Assembly (NCBI GenBank): GCA_904830895.1
Contig: LR882958.1
Coordinates: 372,001-436,000, forward strand
Source of the DNA: Planktothrix rubescens CCAP 1459/22
GTDB lineage: Bacteria > Cyanobacteriota > Cyanobacteriia > Cyanobacteriales > Microcoleaceae
Reading direction: 5' to 3'
Length of the DNA: 64,000 bases
Made by a program: the position numbers and the translations under genes. Shown one piece after another: positions 49,059 through 58,068 of the stretch. Within the stretch, counting starts at the first letter, position 1, and every line of letters begins with the position of its first letter. A model generated the notes under the pieces. The model was not told the origin of the DNA. It was given only the letters and a program-made list of their open reading frames with translations, and made no database searches.

Positions 49059-50501
49059 TCAGTTAGATTTGGGCTGAGGGTCTTGGGTTTCCGAAGGTGG
49101 AGGAGTTGACCCGGTAGACTCCGGGGGTTTTTGTTCAACGGGATTAGTCGGTAGTTTTTGGGTTTCTGAACTCGGAGGGGAGGGCTGTGCTGGGGGTGGA
49201 GCAGCTGTTGCTGGAGGATTAGGAGATTTGGGAGTCTGGTTATCAACGGTTCTGCAATTCTCCTGAGCGTTAAACTGAAATTGAATTTGATAGGCCTTGG
49301 GTGAATTACTCGGGTCAAAGGTCATTTCTCGAACCGCGGCAATCGCAGCATTATCGAGAACCGGATAACCCGTCGCTAATAACGGTTCTGGCCCTCGTAA
49401 AATTTCTCCCCCTGTCCCAGCAACTACTCCAATTAAAGCCTTCCCGGTTAACTGTTGTTCACAAGCCGCCGCCGGATATAAACGGTTGGCGACCATCGGA
49501 GACGCAGTTTCTAAATTGGGATAGTCCGTTAGTAAACTATTCACCCAGTTTAAATAAGCCCCTCCTCCTTGTAACATCGCTGTTTGTTGCTCATTGACAA
49601 CACCTTCAGGAGTTTCGGGTTGTTGGGCTGGTTGTTGGGCTGGTTGTTGGGCTGGTTGTTGGGCTGGTTGTTGGGCTTTAGCCCCTCCTCCCTCTTGCAA
49701 ACCCTGTTGAAGTCCCGCCAAAATTGAACCTTTAGGATCTTTTGATTGAACATCGGGATTATTTTCAGGAGGTTTGGTATTGGCCGGAGGATTCGGATTA
49801 TTGTTTGGATTGAAAATTGAGGGGCTGCAATTGCCATTATTAAACATCGGTGGACAATCGACGTCCTGACCCAATTCTCGGATTAACTGTTGTCGCAGGG
49901 CTAATTCATCCCTAGGAGGCAAATTCCCCGGTGGTTTGGCTTGTCCGGGAACTTCAGCCGGGGGAACATTGGAATTACCGAAGCCTAAAGGTGGGCCAGG
50001 AATAAAGGATAAAGACGGACTAGAGTTAGGCAAAAATCCAATAGAACCGGAATTCAGGTTATTGGAATTAGACCCCTGGGAAACAACCGGAGGTAAACGA
50101 TAGGTTGGTAAACCTGGGGAATTACTCGGTGGCGGTAGGGGAATATTCGTCGGCCATACGGGGAGGGATGCCCCCGGCATGAAGTCTGACGGTGCGGGGG
50201 GAGGAATAATATTATCTATGGTCGGGACTGGAAGAATAGATAAAGAGGGAGAGAGAGAATTTAAGGGAGTGAAGGAGAGTTTAGAGGGGGCGGCTGGATA
50301 AACACCACTAATTTGTTCGGGGGAAAGTTCCACCACTTGAACTGTGGGAGGGAGTTTAATTGATTGGGAATAGAAACTAATATATTGAATATTGGCCGCA
50401 AATAACCCATGCACCCCTAAAGATGCCAACACACACAGGACAACGGGCTGGCGAAAGGTGGAGGGGACAAATTCAGCAAAGGATGTTGTCGAAGCCGTCA
50501 T
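49059..50501 (-). CDS. TonB-like protein with proline-rich spacer
   Basis: The protein (480 residues from the ATG at 50501) has a short cytosolic N-terminus, a membrane helix (PVVLCVLASLGVHGLFAANIQ), a long Pro/Asn-rich periplasmic spacer with a (QQPA)5 tract (near 49617-49680), and a TonB_C-like domain (GKALIGVVAGTGGEILRGPEPLLATGYPVLDNAAIAAVREMTFDPSN). The C-terminal 70 residues are again Pro/Ser-rich. A TonB-like energy transducer for outer-membrane receptors is likely. No ExbB/ExbD genes are near. An upstream ATG at 50573 would extend it by 24 non-typical residues. Confidence 0.75.
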   Translation of the reverse strand: MTASTTSFAEFVPSTFRQPVVLCVLASLGVHGLFAANIQYISFYSQSIKLPPTVQVVELSPEQISGVYPAAPSKLSFTPLNSLSPSLSILPVPTIDNIIPPPAPSDFMPGASLPVWPTNIPLPPPSNSPGLPTYRLPPVVSQGSNSNNLNSGSIGFLPNSSPSLSFIPGPPLGFGNSNVPPAEVPGQAKPPGNLPPRDELALRQQLIRELGQDVDCPPMFNNGNCSPSIFNPNNNPNPPANTKPPENNPDVQSKDPKGSILAGLQQGLQEGGGAKAQQPAQQPAQQPAQQPAQQPETPEGVVNEQQTAMLQGGGAYLNWVNSLLTDYPNLETASPMVANRLYPAAACEQQLTGKALIGVVAGTGGEILRGPEPLLATGYPVLDNAAIAAVREMTFDPSNSPKAYQIQFQFNAQENCRTVDNQTPKSPNPPATAAPPPAQPSPPSSETQKLPTNPVEQKPPESTGSTPPPSETQDPQPKSN

Positions 50502-50611
50502 AATAAATTTTGATTTTAAATAGGAATGACTCAGGGTTGAGTTTTGACAATCCGACTCGCACAATAGGATCAACGTAAATGGGGGCGAGTGCTTAACCCA
50601 TTATAAATCAC

Positions 50612-50905
50612 TTAATTGGGTAGCGTCGCCCGTTCCATTATATAAGCCTGTTCTAGCAAATTATACGGTTTTAAGACTTCCCAAACTTGCTGATAAACAG
50701 AACTAAATTTGATCAACACCACAACATCCGCCCGGTGCAGGGTTATTTTTCGGTCAGCGACGGAATATCCAAACTCGCCACCGCCACCAAGGGAGAACAA
50801 ATTTCACCAGATGGCCTGCACTATAACTTGAGGACGGAATTTTTGCAAGGTTTGTGCCAGATAATTGAAGGTATTATAAAAACTCACATCCCCTTCACAA
50901 AAAAA
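50612..50905 (-). pseudogene. Remnant of precorrin-2 C20-methyltransferase (cobI/cbiL)
   Basis: On the minus strand three frames read in turn: FCEGDVSFYNTFNYLAQTLQK, then ICSPLVAVASLDIPSLTEK, then ADVVVLIKFSSVYQQVWEVL to YIMERATLPN. These match CobI motifs (cEGDvsFYstf.yLa, PGicSp.aaa..ldiPl, and vVlmKvssvyqqvwevL). Frameshifts and internal stops break it, and both ends are missing. It is a decayed fragment, with no intact cobalamin gene beside it. Confidence 0.75.
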
Positions 50906-50974
50906 GCCCCGGAAAATATAACTTCCAGGACTTAATAAATATGATTAAATAGGGAACACAAAAGCGTTAATAAT

Positions 50975-51217
50975 TTAAGCAATATTACTAAAAATTATTG
51001 CTCCTAAAGCCCCGGCAACACCTACAGCAATCAATAAGTTTGTGAAGAAACGACCTGATTCTTGATTAAAGCCTAGCGCCTTATCCTCTTGACCTGCGGT
51101 GAAAAACAATGACCAGGCTTGGTTGGCATTAATCACTTCAGAGGGAGTATTAAAACTAGGTCTAAATACAACAGGGCCTAGTAAGTAGTAATTAGGAAAG
51201 TTAAAGTCAGTTTTCAT
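50975..51217 (-). CDS. Small membrane protein, possibly HLIP-related
   Basis: The 80-residue protein has one C-terminal transmembrane helix. The segment ALGFNQESGRFFTNLLIAVGV sits where a high-light-inducible protein has GF..E..NGRxAMIGF, but only the GF and GR pair remain, so chlorophyll binding is doubtful. It lies 58 bases downstream of a true HLIP gene on the same strand. It may be a partner in photosystem protection, by context only. Confidence 0.5.
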   Translation of the reverse strand: MKTDFNFPNYYLLGPVVFRPSFNTPSEVINANQAWSLFFTAGQEDKALGFNQESGRFFTNLLIAVGVAGALGAIIFSNIA

Positions 51218-51275
51218 TGCAATTCTCCAAAATAATAGAAATTAATCAGTACAAAATATCTTGACAATATTGTCT

Positions 51276-51491
51276 TTATAGACTTGTTAGCCAGCCAATC
51301 AATCCATGTCCAGTTAGGACTTCCATGGCCAATGCCGAAATAAATCCAATCATTGCTAACCGACCATTCAGTTTTTCGGCGTATTCGCTGAAGCCAAACT
51401 GCTGGGCATCATCGACATACATTTTGGGCTCAATGGCATATACATTAGCCCGTCCACCATCTTCAATGATTTGTCCGCGAGTTGTTATCAT
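51276..51491 (-). CDS. High-light-inducible protein (chlorophyll a/b-binding family, HLIP)
   Basis: The protein (71 residues from the ATG at 51491) has the diagnostic [32 protein letters not shown], with the E-x-N-G-R-x-A-M-I-G-F chlorophyll-binding motif in a single thylakoid helix. HLIPs protect photosystem II and chlorophyll synthesis under stress. An in-frame ATG at 51563 would add 24 residues with no HLIP similarity; homologues start near the chosen site. The gene is followed by a possible degenerate relative. Confidence 0.88.
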   Translation of the reverse strand: MITTRGQIIEDGGRANVYAIEPKMYVDDAQQFGFSEYAEKLNGRLAMIGFISALAMEVLTGHGLIGWLTSL

Positions 51492-51767
51492 CTTGAATCC
51501 TTGTTTGGCTTTATGTAAATTAATATAACAAAATGTAAACAATTGTGTCAATAGTCTTGACAAAAAAAATTTTTACTCCCAGCAGCCCCTGAATCATGTC
51601 TATCAGGATGGGGTCGCCAAACATCCATTGCTGAACGGTTAACCTATATATAGGATAGAAAGCCGTAACTTGGTGGAAAGCCACTAAGTAGGTGGTCATA
51701 ATTAATTCGGGTGGCTGAAGATTTAAGTGATTTACAAAGAAGAGAATATCTCCCTCCTCGTCAGGAA

Positions 51768-52895
51768 CTAATTGGGCGTATAAACTAAAAATTTAGTTGG
51801 AATTCCTTTAGCAGCTGTTTCCGATATTTCCTGGGTTTGGAAATTTACCCCACAAAAGTTTTGATAGTCTTCGATAGTTCTAATATTTCCCAAATCGTAA
51901 ATTTCTAAACTTTCTGCTTCTAATGGATTAATTCTTAATATTTTTTTAACTCTTTCTCTGGATTTTTGTTCTAATTTAAACCATTCAGAATCCACATCCC
52001 AATGTTTTTTCGCATTGGTGCGAGTATAATAGTGATAAATGGTAATTTGATAGGGATAAAAAATATCCCATCCTTTTGTCCAAGCCCTAGTTGAAAGGGT
52101 AATTTCTTCCCCTCTAAAATAGAGAAAAGGATCATAGGGAACTTCTAAATAAAATTGTCGGGGGGCGAAAATAAATCCTCCGGCTAAAAACATTCCTAAC
52201 TGGGGTTCAGAATAGGAAGCTAGACTCTCTCCGGCGACAAAACTTAAAATCCCATGTTCATCAAAATGATGGGCGGTTAAACGGGTACTGGGATATCCTG
52301 GGGGAATTTCATCGGGGGGAATATAGGGGGGAGTATAGGCAGAAAGAATGGGTTTGGAGCTAGGACATTGGGCGAGTTGTTTCAATAATAAACTATCCCA
52401 ACCTTCAACAAATCTATGGTGACTATCTAATTGTAAGATAAAATCTTCATCATGAAGTAAGCGTTGACCCATCGATCTTGCCCAACAGACACCCAGGGAT
52501 TTTCTGGCATCTATTTCAATCATTTTACAGGGAAATTCCTGCATTTTTCCGGTAATATTTTCATCCTCTCCGGGGATAAATTGCCAAACAATACCAAAGG
52601 TAATTTTTTCGGGGCGATGGGCTTTTTTTAAAGCATCTTTTAAGGTAGGAATTAGTTCGGAATCTCGATAGGCGGCTAGATGTAAAAATATTTTGGGGGC
52701 GGTAAAATTAAGTTTACGTATTGGGATAGGTTGAGTTTCTGAAGCCGGAGGAGTCTCCGGTGCAAAAGTCCGAGCCATTTCTAGGATTTTTAAGGCAACG
52801 GTTGCCCGTTCTGATGGGGGCAATTTTTCATCAATTAAAATAGAATCTAAGGTTTTAATTGATTGAGATACTAATTTTTTTGAGGAAGATTCCAT
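51768..52895 (-). CDS. GlcNAc-transferase family glycosyltransferase (PF11397 type)
   Basis: The 375-residue protein resembles the UDP-GlcNAc transferase family (Skp1-GlcNAcT type): LHLAAYRDSELIPTLKDALKKA (a GT-A nucleotide-binding start), GVCWARSMGQRLLHDEDFILQLDSHHRFVEGWDS with the D-x-H metal motif, and LFYFRGEEITLSTRAWTKGWD. The N-terminal 55 residues are an extra helical extension. It probably adds GlcNAc to a protein or glycan in the cytoplasm. Confidence 0.85.
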   Translation of the reverse strand: MESSSKKLVSQSIKTLDSILIDEKLPPSERATVALKILEMARTFAPETPPASETQPIPIRKLNFTAPKIFLHLAAYRDSELIPTLKDALKKAHRPEKITFGIVWQFIPGEDENITGKMQEFPCKMIEIDARKSLGVCWARSMGQRLLHDEDFILQLDSHHRFVEGWDSLLLKQLAQCPSSKPILSAYTPPYIPPDEIPPGYPSTRLTAHHFDEHGILSFVAGESLASYSEPQLGMFLAGGFIFAPRQFYLEVPYDPFLYFRGEEITLSTRAWTKGWDIFYPYQITIYHYYTRTNAKKHWDVDSEWFKLEQKSRERVKKILRINPLEAESLEIYDLGNIRTIEDYQNFCGVNFQTQEISETAAKGIPTKFLVYTPN

Positions 52896-52975
52896 TATAA
52901 TTACTAACCTTTAAAAATCATAAAATTATCAGGATAATACAGCCGAGGCATCCTGCCAACCCAATTTACCCAATT

Positions 52976-53608
52976 CTAATCAACAATGGCTTTGAGCAAC
53001 ACATCGGTTAAACTCATAGAATCTAAATCCGATAGGGTAATGGTATTACAAATATCAAATTTAGCTCCTTGACTTTGTAAATTATGATCTAAACCCTGAA
53101 AAAAGGTAGTTACATCAGCATTAGAACCCACTTGAATTAGTTCAATAGCTAATTCTTCATCTCGGCTTAATTGATTGGCTGCATCAATAATAATTTGTCT
53201 AAGAGCGGTGGGATTTTCAATTTCTCCCGAAGTCACAATAATAATAGTTTCACCATTGGCTTTAGTTTGTTCCGTTGCCCGTCGTCCAAAATAGTGATCG
53301 GTGGCATCTTTTAATACCGGAGATAAACGATTTTTCCCCGAGGGTTGATGATGTTGAAAAAGATAAATAATTCGGTCAGAGGTGACATTTTCATAGCGCT
53401 TAAATTGATCGGAAAATAAATATAAGGTGATGCCGTCAAGATCAAATTGTTCACAGTAACTAGCGATGGCTAAAATCGACTCTTGAATTAAATCCCAGCG
53501 ACTTTTGCCTTTAGATTTTTCAATAGTCGCCATACTTTGACTACTATCAATAATTAAAGTATAATCGCGATCGCGTAAGACCGATCCCCCTTCTAACAAA
53601 ATGTCCAT
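52976..53608 (-). CDS. vWA domain protein
   Basis: The 210-residue protein is essentially one von Willebrand factor A domain. The MIDAS motif D-x-S-x-S is present (YTLIIDSSQSMATIEKSK), along with a downstream threonine (TSGEIENPTALRQ) that completes the metal site. It binds protein ligands through a metal ion. There is no signal peptide, so it acts in the cytoplasm. The start follows the short MDILLEGGSVLRDRDYT leader seen in similar proteins. Confidence 0.88.
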   Translation of the reverse strand: MDILLEGGSVLRDRDYTLIIDSSQSMATIEKSKGKSRWDLIQESILAIASYCEQFDLDGITLYLFSDQFKRYENVTSDRIIYLFQHHQPSGKNRLSPVLKDATDHYFGRRATEQTKANGETIIIVTSGEIENPTALRQIIIDAANQLSRDEELAIELIQVGSNADVTTFFQGLDHNLQSQGAKFDICNTITLSDLDSMSLTDVLLKAIVD

Positions 53609-53787
53609 CTGGATTGACTCCTAAATTTTTGATTCTATTCTTAAACTATCAGGTCTGGTGATCGTTGTACTTCCTAGATTGGGAATCGGGGATGGGTATG
53701 TTAGGATACGGCGGTTGCCTGAAACAAATTTTCAGCAATCTGGGTCATCTTTGCCATCAATTATTCTATATTTGTGGATGCTTCCTC

Positions 53788-54435
53788 ATGAAATCCAGCC
53801 ACTCCAACAGTCGCCAAAAAGCGACCTCCAAGGTGAACAAGAAGCAGCCCCGCCCGTTTGTATTGGCGTTGATGTTGACTGGGGTTTTAGCTTTAAAATC
53901 TGACTCAACCTTGTTGAAATCTGCCTTAGTTCACAGCAAAGCGGTACTCTCGGACTCGATTACCGTAACCCAAAAGCCTAGTCCGATGGAAAACCAACGG
54001 TTATGGGAAATGCCGCAAAAATCGACTGCTGTTTCTTCGATTACCCCGACCTATCGGGTGCTAACTAATCCCTTATTTAAACATCAAGGACAGTCAACCA
54101 AAACCATTCCGGTTATCTATGCAAAAAATCCTTTAAATCCTGAATGGGCAGTTAATATCGCGAATGCGGCTAAAGTTTTACCTCCGACCGTAGACAAAAA
54201 AATTCGGGAAACCGTCGCCCAGGAATCGGGAGTGATGACTAAAGATATTAAAATTGTAGAAGCCCGTCAACAAACTTGGCCAGATACCTGTTTAGGACTG
54301 GCTAAAACCGATGAAATCTGCGGTCAAATGTTAGTTCAAGGGTGGCGGGTGGTGGTTTCCGATGGCAGCCAAACCTGGGTTTATCGCACGGATAATCAGG
54401 GGAGAATGATTCGTTTAGAATCTCAAGCTGATTAG
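53788..54435 (+). CDS. Hypothetical secreted protein
   Basis: The protein (215 residues from ATG 53788) has a basic N-terminus followed by a hydrophobic stretch (PFVLALMLTGVLAL) compatible with a signal anchor. The C-terminal part (VMTKDIKIVEARQQTWPDTCLGLAKTDEICGQMLVQGWRVVVSDGSQTWVYRTDNQG) is a conserved cyanobacterial domain with two cysteines. An upstream in-frame start at 53665 adds residues without signal character. Confidence 0.72.
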   Translation: MKSSHSNSRQKATSKVNKKQPRPFVLALMLTGVLALKSDSTLLKSALVHSKAVLSDSITVTQKPSPMENQRLWEMPQKSTAVSSITPTYRVLTNPLFKHQGQSTKTIPVIYAKNPLNPEWAVNIANAAKVLPPTVDKKIRETVAQESGVMTKDIKIVEARQQTWPDTCLGLAKTDEICGQMLVQGWRVVVSDGSQTWVYRTDNQGRMIRLESQAD

Positions 54436-54504
54436 TTAAATCTCCCGTCCTCGCTCTTAGAGGCGGTATTTCAGGATATTAATAACTTATATTAGATATC
54501 AAAT

Positions 54505-54873
54505 ATGACTGATCTTAGTGGAAACTGGCTAGGAACCTATTGGCAACAGGGAGTTCCTACTCGTTTTGAAGTAACATTTATTCAGAGCGGAAATTCCTTA
54601 GCCGGGAATATTTTAGATGAGGGTTATTTGGGAGAAGCTCAAATTAGTGGGGCTGTGATGGGTCGAGGGGTGAGTTTTACCAAACAATATTTAACGACTT
54701 CTCCCGATACAGTTAGTTATACGGGGACGGTATCTGAGGATGAAAATTATATTCAGGGACAATGGCAAATTAGTCGGTTGTCGTCGGGAACTTGGGAAGC
54801 CCATCGTCAAGGAGATAATTTATCCTTAGAATTTAATAACATCATAGTTAAAAAGGTTCCAGTTTTTTCTTAA
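54505..54873 (+). CDS. Hypothetical protein, beta-barrel (lipocalin-like) composition
   Basis: The 122-residue protein has no signal peptide and reads as a beta-rich ligand-binding-like fold: LSGNWLGTYWQQGVPTRFEVTFIQSGNSLAGNI, VSFTKQYL and IQGQWQISRLSSGTWEAHR. Proteins with this GxWxGxY...L.G pattern are widespread in bacteria with unknown function. Start codon and length are well supported. Confidence 0.7.
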   Translation: MTDLSGNWLGTYWQQGVPTRFEVTFIQSGNSLAGNILDEGYLGEAQISGAVMGRGVSFTKQYLTTSPDTVSYTGTVSEDENYIQGQWQISRLSSGTWEAHRQGDNLSLEFNNIIVKKVPVFS

Positions 54874-55005
54874 GCGATTAATTCTGTATCAACCCTAAGC
54901 CGTTTATGTCATATAATATATGATATTCTTGGTTTGGATTATTTTAATTAATCGTCAATAGAAAGTTTATCGAAAAAATAGTTATAAATCAAGGAATCAA
55001 AAAAC

Positions 55006-56649
55006 ATGGTTAATCAATTATTCTATGGTGATAATTTAGAAGTTCTGCGGAAATATATTAAGGATGAATCTGTAGATTTATGTTATATTGATCCGCCGTT
55101 TAATTCTAAACGTAATTATAATCAAATTTATAATAATTTAGGCAAAGAAGATCAAGCCCAAGCTCAAGCATTTATTGATACTTGGACTTGGGATGATCAG
55201 GCAAATCAAGGTTTAGAGGATATTTTTAATAATTATCAAGGTCATTTTACCCAACAAAGTATTGATTTAATTGCCGGATTAATAAAAGTTCTGGGTAAGG
55301 GTAGTCTTTTGGCTTATTTAGTTAGTATGACTTTGAGAATTGTAGAAATTCATCGTGTTTTAAAACCAACGGGGAGTTTTTATCTTCATTGTGATCCTAC
55401 ATCTAGCCACTATTTAAAATTAGTATTAGATGCGGTTTTTTGTTCTCAAGGTGGTGATTTTTTAAATGAAATTATTTGGAAACGTACATCAGGTCATAGT
55501 GACTCTAGTAAATATGGCCGTGTTCATGATGTTATTTTCTACTATTGCAAAAGTTCAAAAGTGATCTGGAATCAAATTTATCAAAAATATGACCAAAATT
55601 ATACTGATAAATACTATAGATATCAAGATCCCAATGGTAGAAAATGGATGTCTGGTGATTTAGGTGCTGCTGGTTTAGCTGGTGGTGGTTATCAATATGA
55701 ATGGAACGGAGTGACAAAACTGTGGAGATGTCCAAAAACCACAATGGAAAAACTTGATGCGGAAGGTAAAATTTATTATACTAAAAATCGTGTTGCTAGA
55801 ATTAAAAGATATTTAGATGAAAGTGAAGGATTGCCTGTACAAGATGCTTGGAATGATATAGAAGCTTTGCGTTCTTGGCATAAAGAACTATTAGGTTATC
55901 CAACTCAAAAACCTGAAGCGTTATTAGAAAGAATTATTCAAGCTAGTAGTAATCAAGGTGATGTTGTTTTAGATGCTTATTGTGGCTGTGGAACAACAGT
56001 TGCAGTATCGCAACGTTTAGAGCGTCAATGGATAGGAATTGATATTACTTATCAAAGTATTAGTTTAATTTTAAAACGGTTAGAAGATGCTTTTGGTCAA
56101 GGAGTATTAGAACAAATTCAACTCAATGGTATTCCTAAAGATATGAAATCTGCGATCGCCTTAGCCAATAAAAAAGACGATCGCACTCGCAAGGAATTTG
56201 AAAAATGGGCGGTTTTAACTTATAGTAATAATCGGGCAGTGATTAATCCCAAAAAAGGCGCGGATAAAGGTATTGATGGTATTGCCTATTTTAGAAGTGA
56301 ACAGGATGAGCCGGAAAAAATTATTTTACAAGTGAAATCAGGTAATATTAAATCAGGAGATATTAGGGATTTACAAGGAACATTAACCCTAGAAAAAGCA
56401 GCAATGGGAATTTTTATTACCTTAAAAGAACCCACAAAAGAGATGATTAAAACCGCTAAATCCGCCGGAATTTATCAAAATAAATATATGAGTCAAAGCT
56501 ATGATATTATCTCAATTGTGACGATTCAAGAAATAATTGAAGATCAAAAAAGGTTATCAATTCCGTTAGGATATGAAGTCTTAAAATCCGCCGAAAAACA
56601 AAAAGAAGTCAAAGCAACCCAGTTAAAATTAGATATCGATTTTGATTAG
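55006..56649 (+). CDS. Type II-like DNA methyltransferase fused to an Mrr-like nuclease domain
   Basis: The 547-residue protein has a beta-class methyltransferase core: DLCYIDPPFNSKRNYNQIY (motif IV), HPTQKP-like GYPTQKPEALLERI and VVLDAYCGCGTTVAVSQRL (motif I). The C-terminal 150 residues (from KDDRTRKEFEKWAV) read GADKGIDGIAYF then IILQVKSGNIKSGDIRDLQG, the D...QxK core of Mrr-type PD-(D/E)XK nucleases. A single polypeptide could therefore cut and methylate the same site. A TnpB element begins 8 bases after the stop codon. Confidence 0.88.
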   Translation: MVNQLFYGDNLEVLRKYIKDESVDLCYIDPPFNSKRNYNQIYNNLGKEDQAQAQAFIDTWTWDDQANQGLEDIFNNYQGHFTQQSIDLIAGLIKVLGKGSLLAYLVSMTLRIVEIHRVLKPTGSFYLHCDPTSSHYLKLVLDAVFCSQGGDFLNEIIWKRTSGHSDSSKYGRVHDVIFYYCKSSKVIWNQIYQKYDQNYTDKYYRYQDPNGRKWMSGDLGAAGLAGGGYQYEWNGVTKLWRCPKTTMEKLDAEGKIYYTKNRVARIKRYLDESEGLPVQDAWNDIEALRSWHKELLGYPTQKPEALLERIIQASSNQGDVVLDAYCGCGTTVAVSQRLERQWIGIDITYQSISLILKRLEDAFGQGVLEQIQLNGIPKDMKSAIALANKKDDRTRKEFEKWAVLTYSNNRAVINPKKGADKGIDGIAYFRSEQDEPEKIILQVKSGNIKSGDIRDLQGTLTLEKAAMGIFITLKEPTKEMIKTAKSAGIYQNKYMSQSYDIISIVTIQEIIEDQKRLSIPLGYEVLKSAEKQKEVKATQLKLDIDFD

Positions 56650-56657
56650 TGAACTAC

Positions 56658-56685
56658 CTACACCGCCCTAATCGGGTCGGTGTAG
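56658..56685 (-). repeat. Right-end hairpin of the TnpB element (probable omega-RNA 3' end)
   Basis: CTACACCG and CGGTGTAG with inner CCC/GGG pairs form a strong hairpin across the TnpB stop codon. In IS200/IS605 elements this hairpin is the right-end recognition site and the scaffold of the omega RNA, whose guide runs into the flanking DNA (here, the end of the methyltransferase-nuclease gene). Confidence 0.75.
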
Positions 56686-57870
56686 GATCAGCGAATTCAC
56701 AGACCGATGCCCTTTCACCTTGCGGTTATCCGGTCTTACACAGCCTCCATCGGCAAAAACGGGGTTCCCTCCGCCTTCAGTTAATATCCTGATTCCTTCT
56801 GTTCTGATGTTAAGCGCAGCGTTTTCGTCACGATCATGGTGAGTATGGCAATTTGGACAATCCCATTCTCTGATATCCAGAGATAACTCATCTAGGACAT
56901 GACCACAACAGGAACAAGTTTTGGAACTAGGAAAAAAGCGATCAATTTCTACAAGTTCACCACTTTTTTGCTTTAACTTGTAATCAATAAAGTTGACGAA
57001 TTTTCCCCATCCCACATCAGATATTGCTTTTGATAGCTTCCGGTTTTTAACCATCCCCTTGACGTTGAGGTTTTCAACGACAATCACTTGATTTTCGTTC
57101 ACCAATTTTCTTGAGAGTTTATGCAAGAAATCTTGGCGGGAATTGGCTATTTTCTCATGAACCTTAGCTACAGTTTTTCTAAACTCCTCTCTCGATTTAC
57201 TTCCTTTAGTTTTTCGAGAGAGTTTTTTCTGTTTTCGGGCTAGATTTTTCTGGTGACGATATAGATGTTTAGGGTTAGCATATTTAGTTACATTTTCTCC
57301 ATTATGAGCAATTGCGAAATCTTTTAACCCTAGATCAATCCCAGTAATTTTATTTCCCGACTGTTTAACGTCAATTTCTTCCACTTCGCATAAGATGGAA
57401 GTAAAGTATTTATCAGTTGAAGTTTTGGAGATTGTTACCGTTTTAATTTTCCCCGTAATTTCTCGGTGAAATATTGCTTTAATTTCACCAATTTTAGGGA
57501 TTTTTAGATGTTCACCGTTAACAGTAACACTTTGGGGATATTGAATTGATTGCTTGTGATGTTTGGATTTGAAATTAGGAAATTTAGCCCGTCCCTCAAA
57601 AAAGTTTTTGTAGGCTCTATCTAAGTTTATAGCTACACATTGAAGAACCGATGAGTAGCAATCTTCTTTGAGCCAAGGATATTCTTTCTTGAGTTGAGGA
57701 AGCATTCCCTTATAGGATGCTAATTTTAGGCTTTTGCCAGTTTCCTGATAGTGCTGAATACAGGCGTTTAAGGCAAAATTCCAATACCACCTTGCACAGC
57801 CAAATGACTTGGCTAATGCCAATTCCTGTTCTGATGTTGGATAGAGCCTGACCTTTGTTGCCTTCAGCAC
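56668..57870 (-). CDS. tnpB: RNA-guided nuclease TnpB (IS200/IS605 OrfB)
   Basis: The 400-residue protein has an N-terminal MLKATKVRLYPTSEQ wedge domain and a RuvC domain with all three acids: GIDLGLKDFA (D), VVENLNVKGM (E) and HDRDENAALNI (D). A zinc finger TCSCCGHVLDELSLDIREWDCPNC lies between the last two. It appears complete and active. The stop falls in the right-end hairpin, as expected from overlap with the omega RNA. Cognate TAM and target would match the element's flanks. Confidence 0.93.
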   Translation of the reverse strand: MLKATKVRLYPTSEQELALAKSFGCARWYWNFALNACIQHYQETGKSLKLASYKGMLPQLKKEYPWLKEDCYSSVLQCVAINLDRAYKNFFEGRAKFPNFKSKHHKQSIQYPQSVTVNGEHLKIPKIGEIKAIFHREITGKIKTVTISKTSTDKYFTSILCEVEEIDVKQSGNKITGIDLGLKDFAIAHNGENVTKYANPKHLYRHQKNLARKQKKLSRKTKGSKSREEFRKTVAKVHEKIANSRQDFLHKLSRKLVNENQVIVVENLNVKGMVKNRKLSKAISDVGWGKFVNFIDYKLKQKSGELVEIDRFFPSSKTCSCCGHVLDELSLDIREWDCPNCHTHHDRDENAALNIRTEGIRILTEGGGNPVFADGGCVRPDNRKVKGHRSVNSLILHRPD

Positions 57871-57986
57871 TTCAAATCACCTCCTTTTCAATTATATTAA
57901 CACTTAAACAATCATAGTCCCTGACCGCAATTCACCCCACGCTGCCGAACCCGTGTCAGACGTGGGGCTTCGGCGCGAAGAAGCTA

Positions 57987-58019
57987 AAAAACCCGGTAAC
58001 TTTGGCGAAACCGGGTTTT
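57987..58019 (-). terminator. Rho-independent terminator of the FAS1 lipoprotein gene
   Basis: AAAACCCGGT and ACCGGGTTTT flank an 11-base loop, with T-run on the minus strand side. It lies 50 bases beyond the stop of the fasciclin gene. Confidence 0.8.
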
Positions 58020-58068
58020 GAGATCATCTAAAAATAGATTAATCTCGAATTATATAACTCCTGAAATC

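Larger units (their letters stand above)
56658..57980 (-). mobile_element. IS200/IS605-type element with tnpB only
   Basis: The element comprises tnpB, a right-end hairpin at 56658-56685 and a left-end hairpin at 57935-57967 (CCCCACG/CGTGGGG, 19-base loop) followed by CTTCG-GCG-CGAAG (57968-57980). There is no tnpA, so it is non-autonomous for transposition. Boundaries are inferred from the hairpins. Confidence 0.75.
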
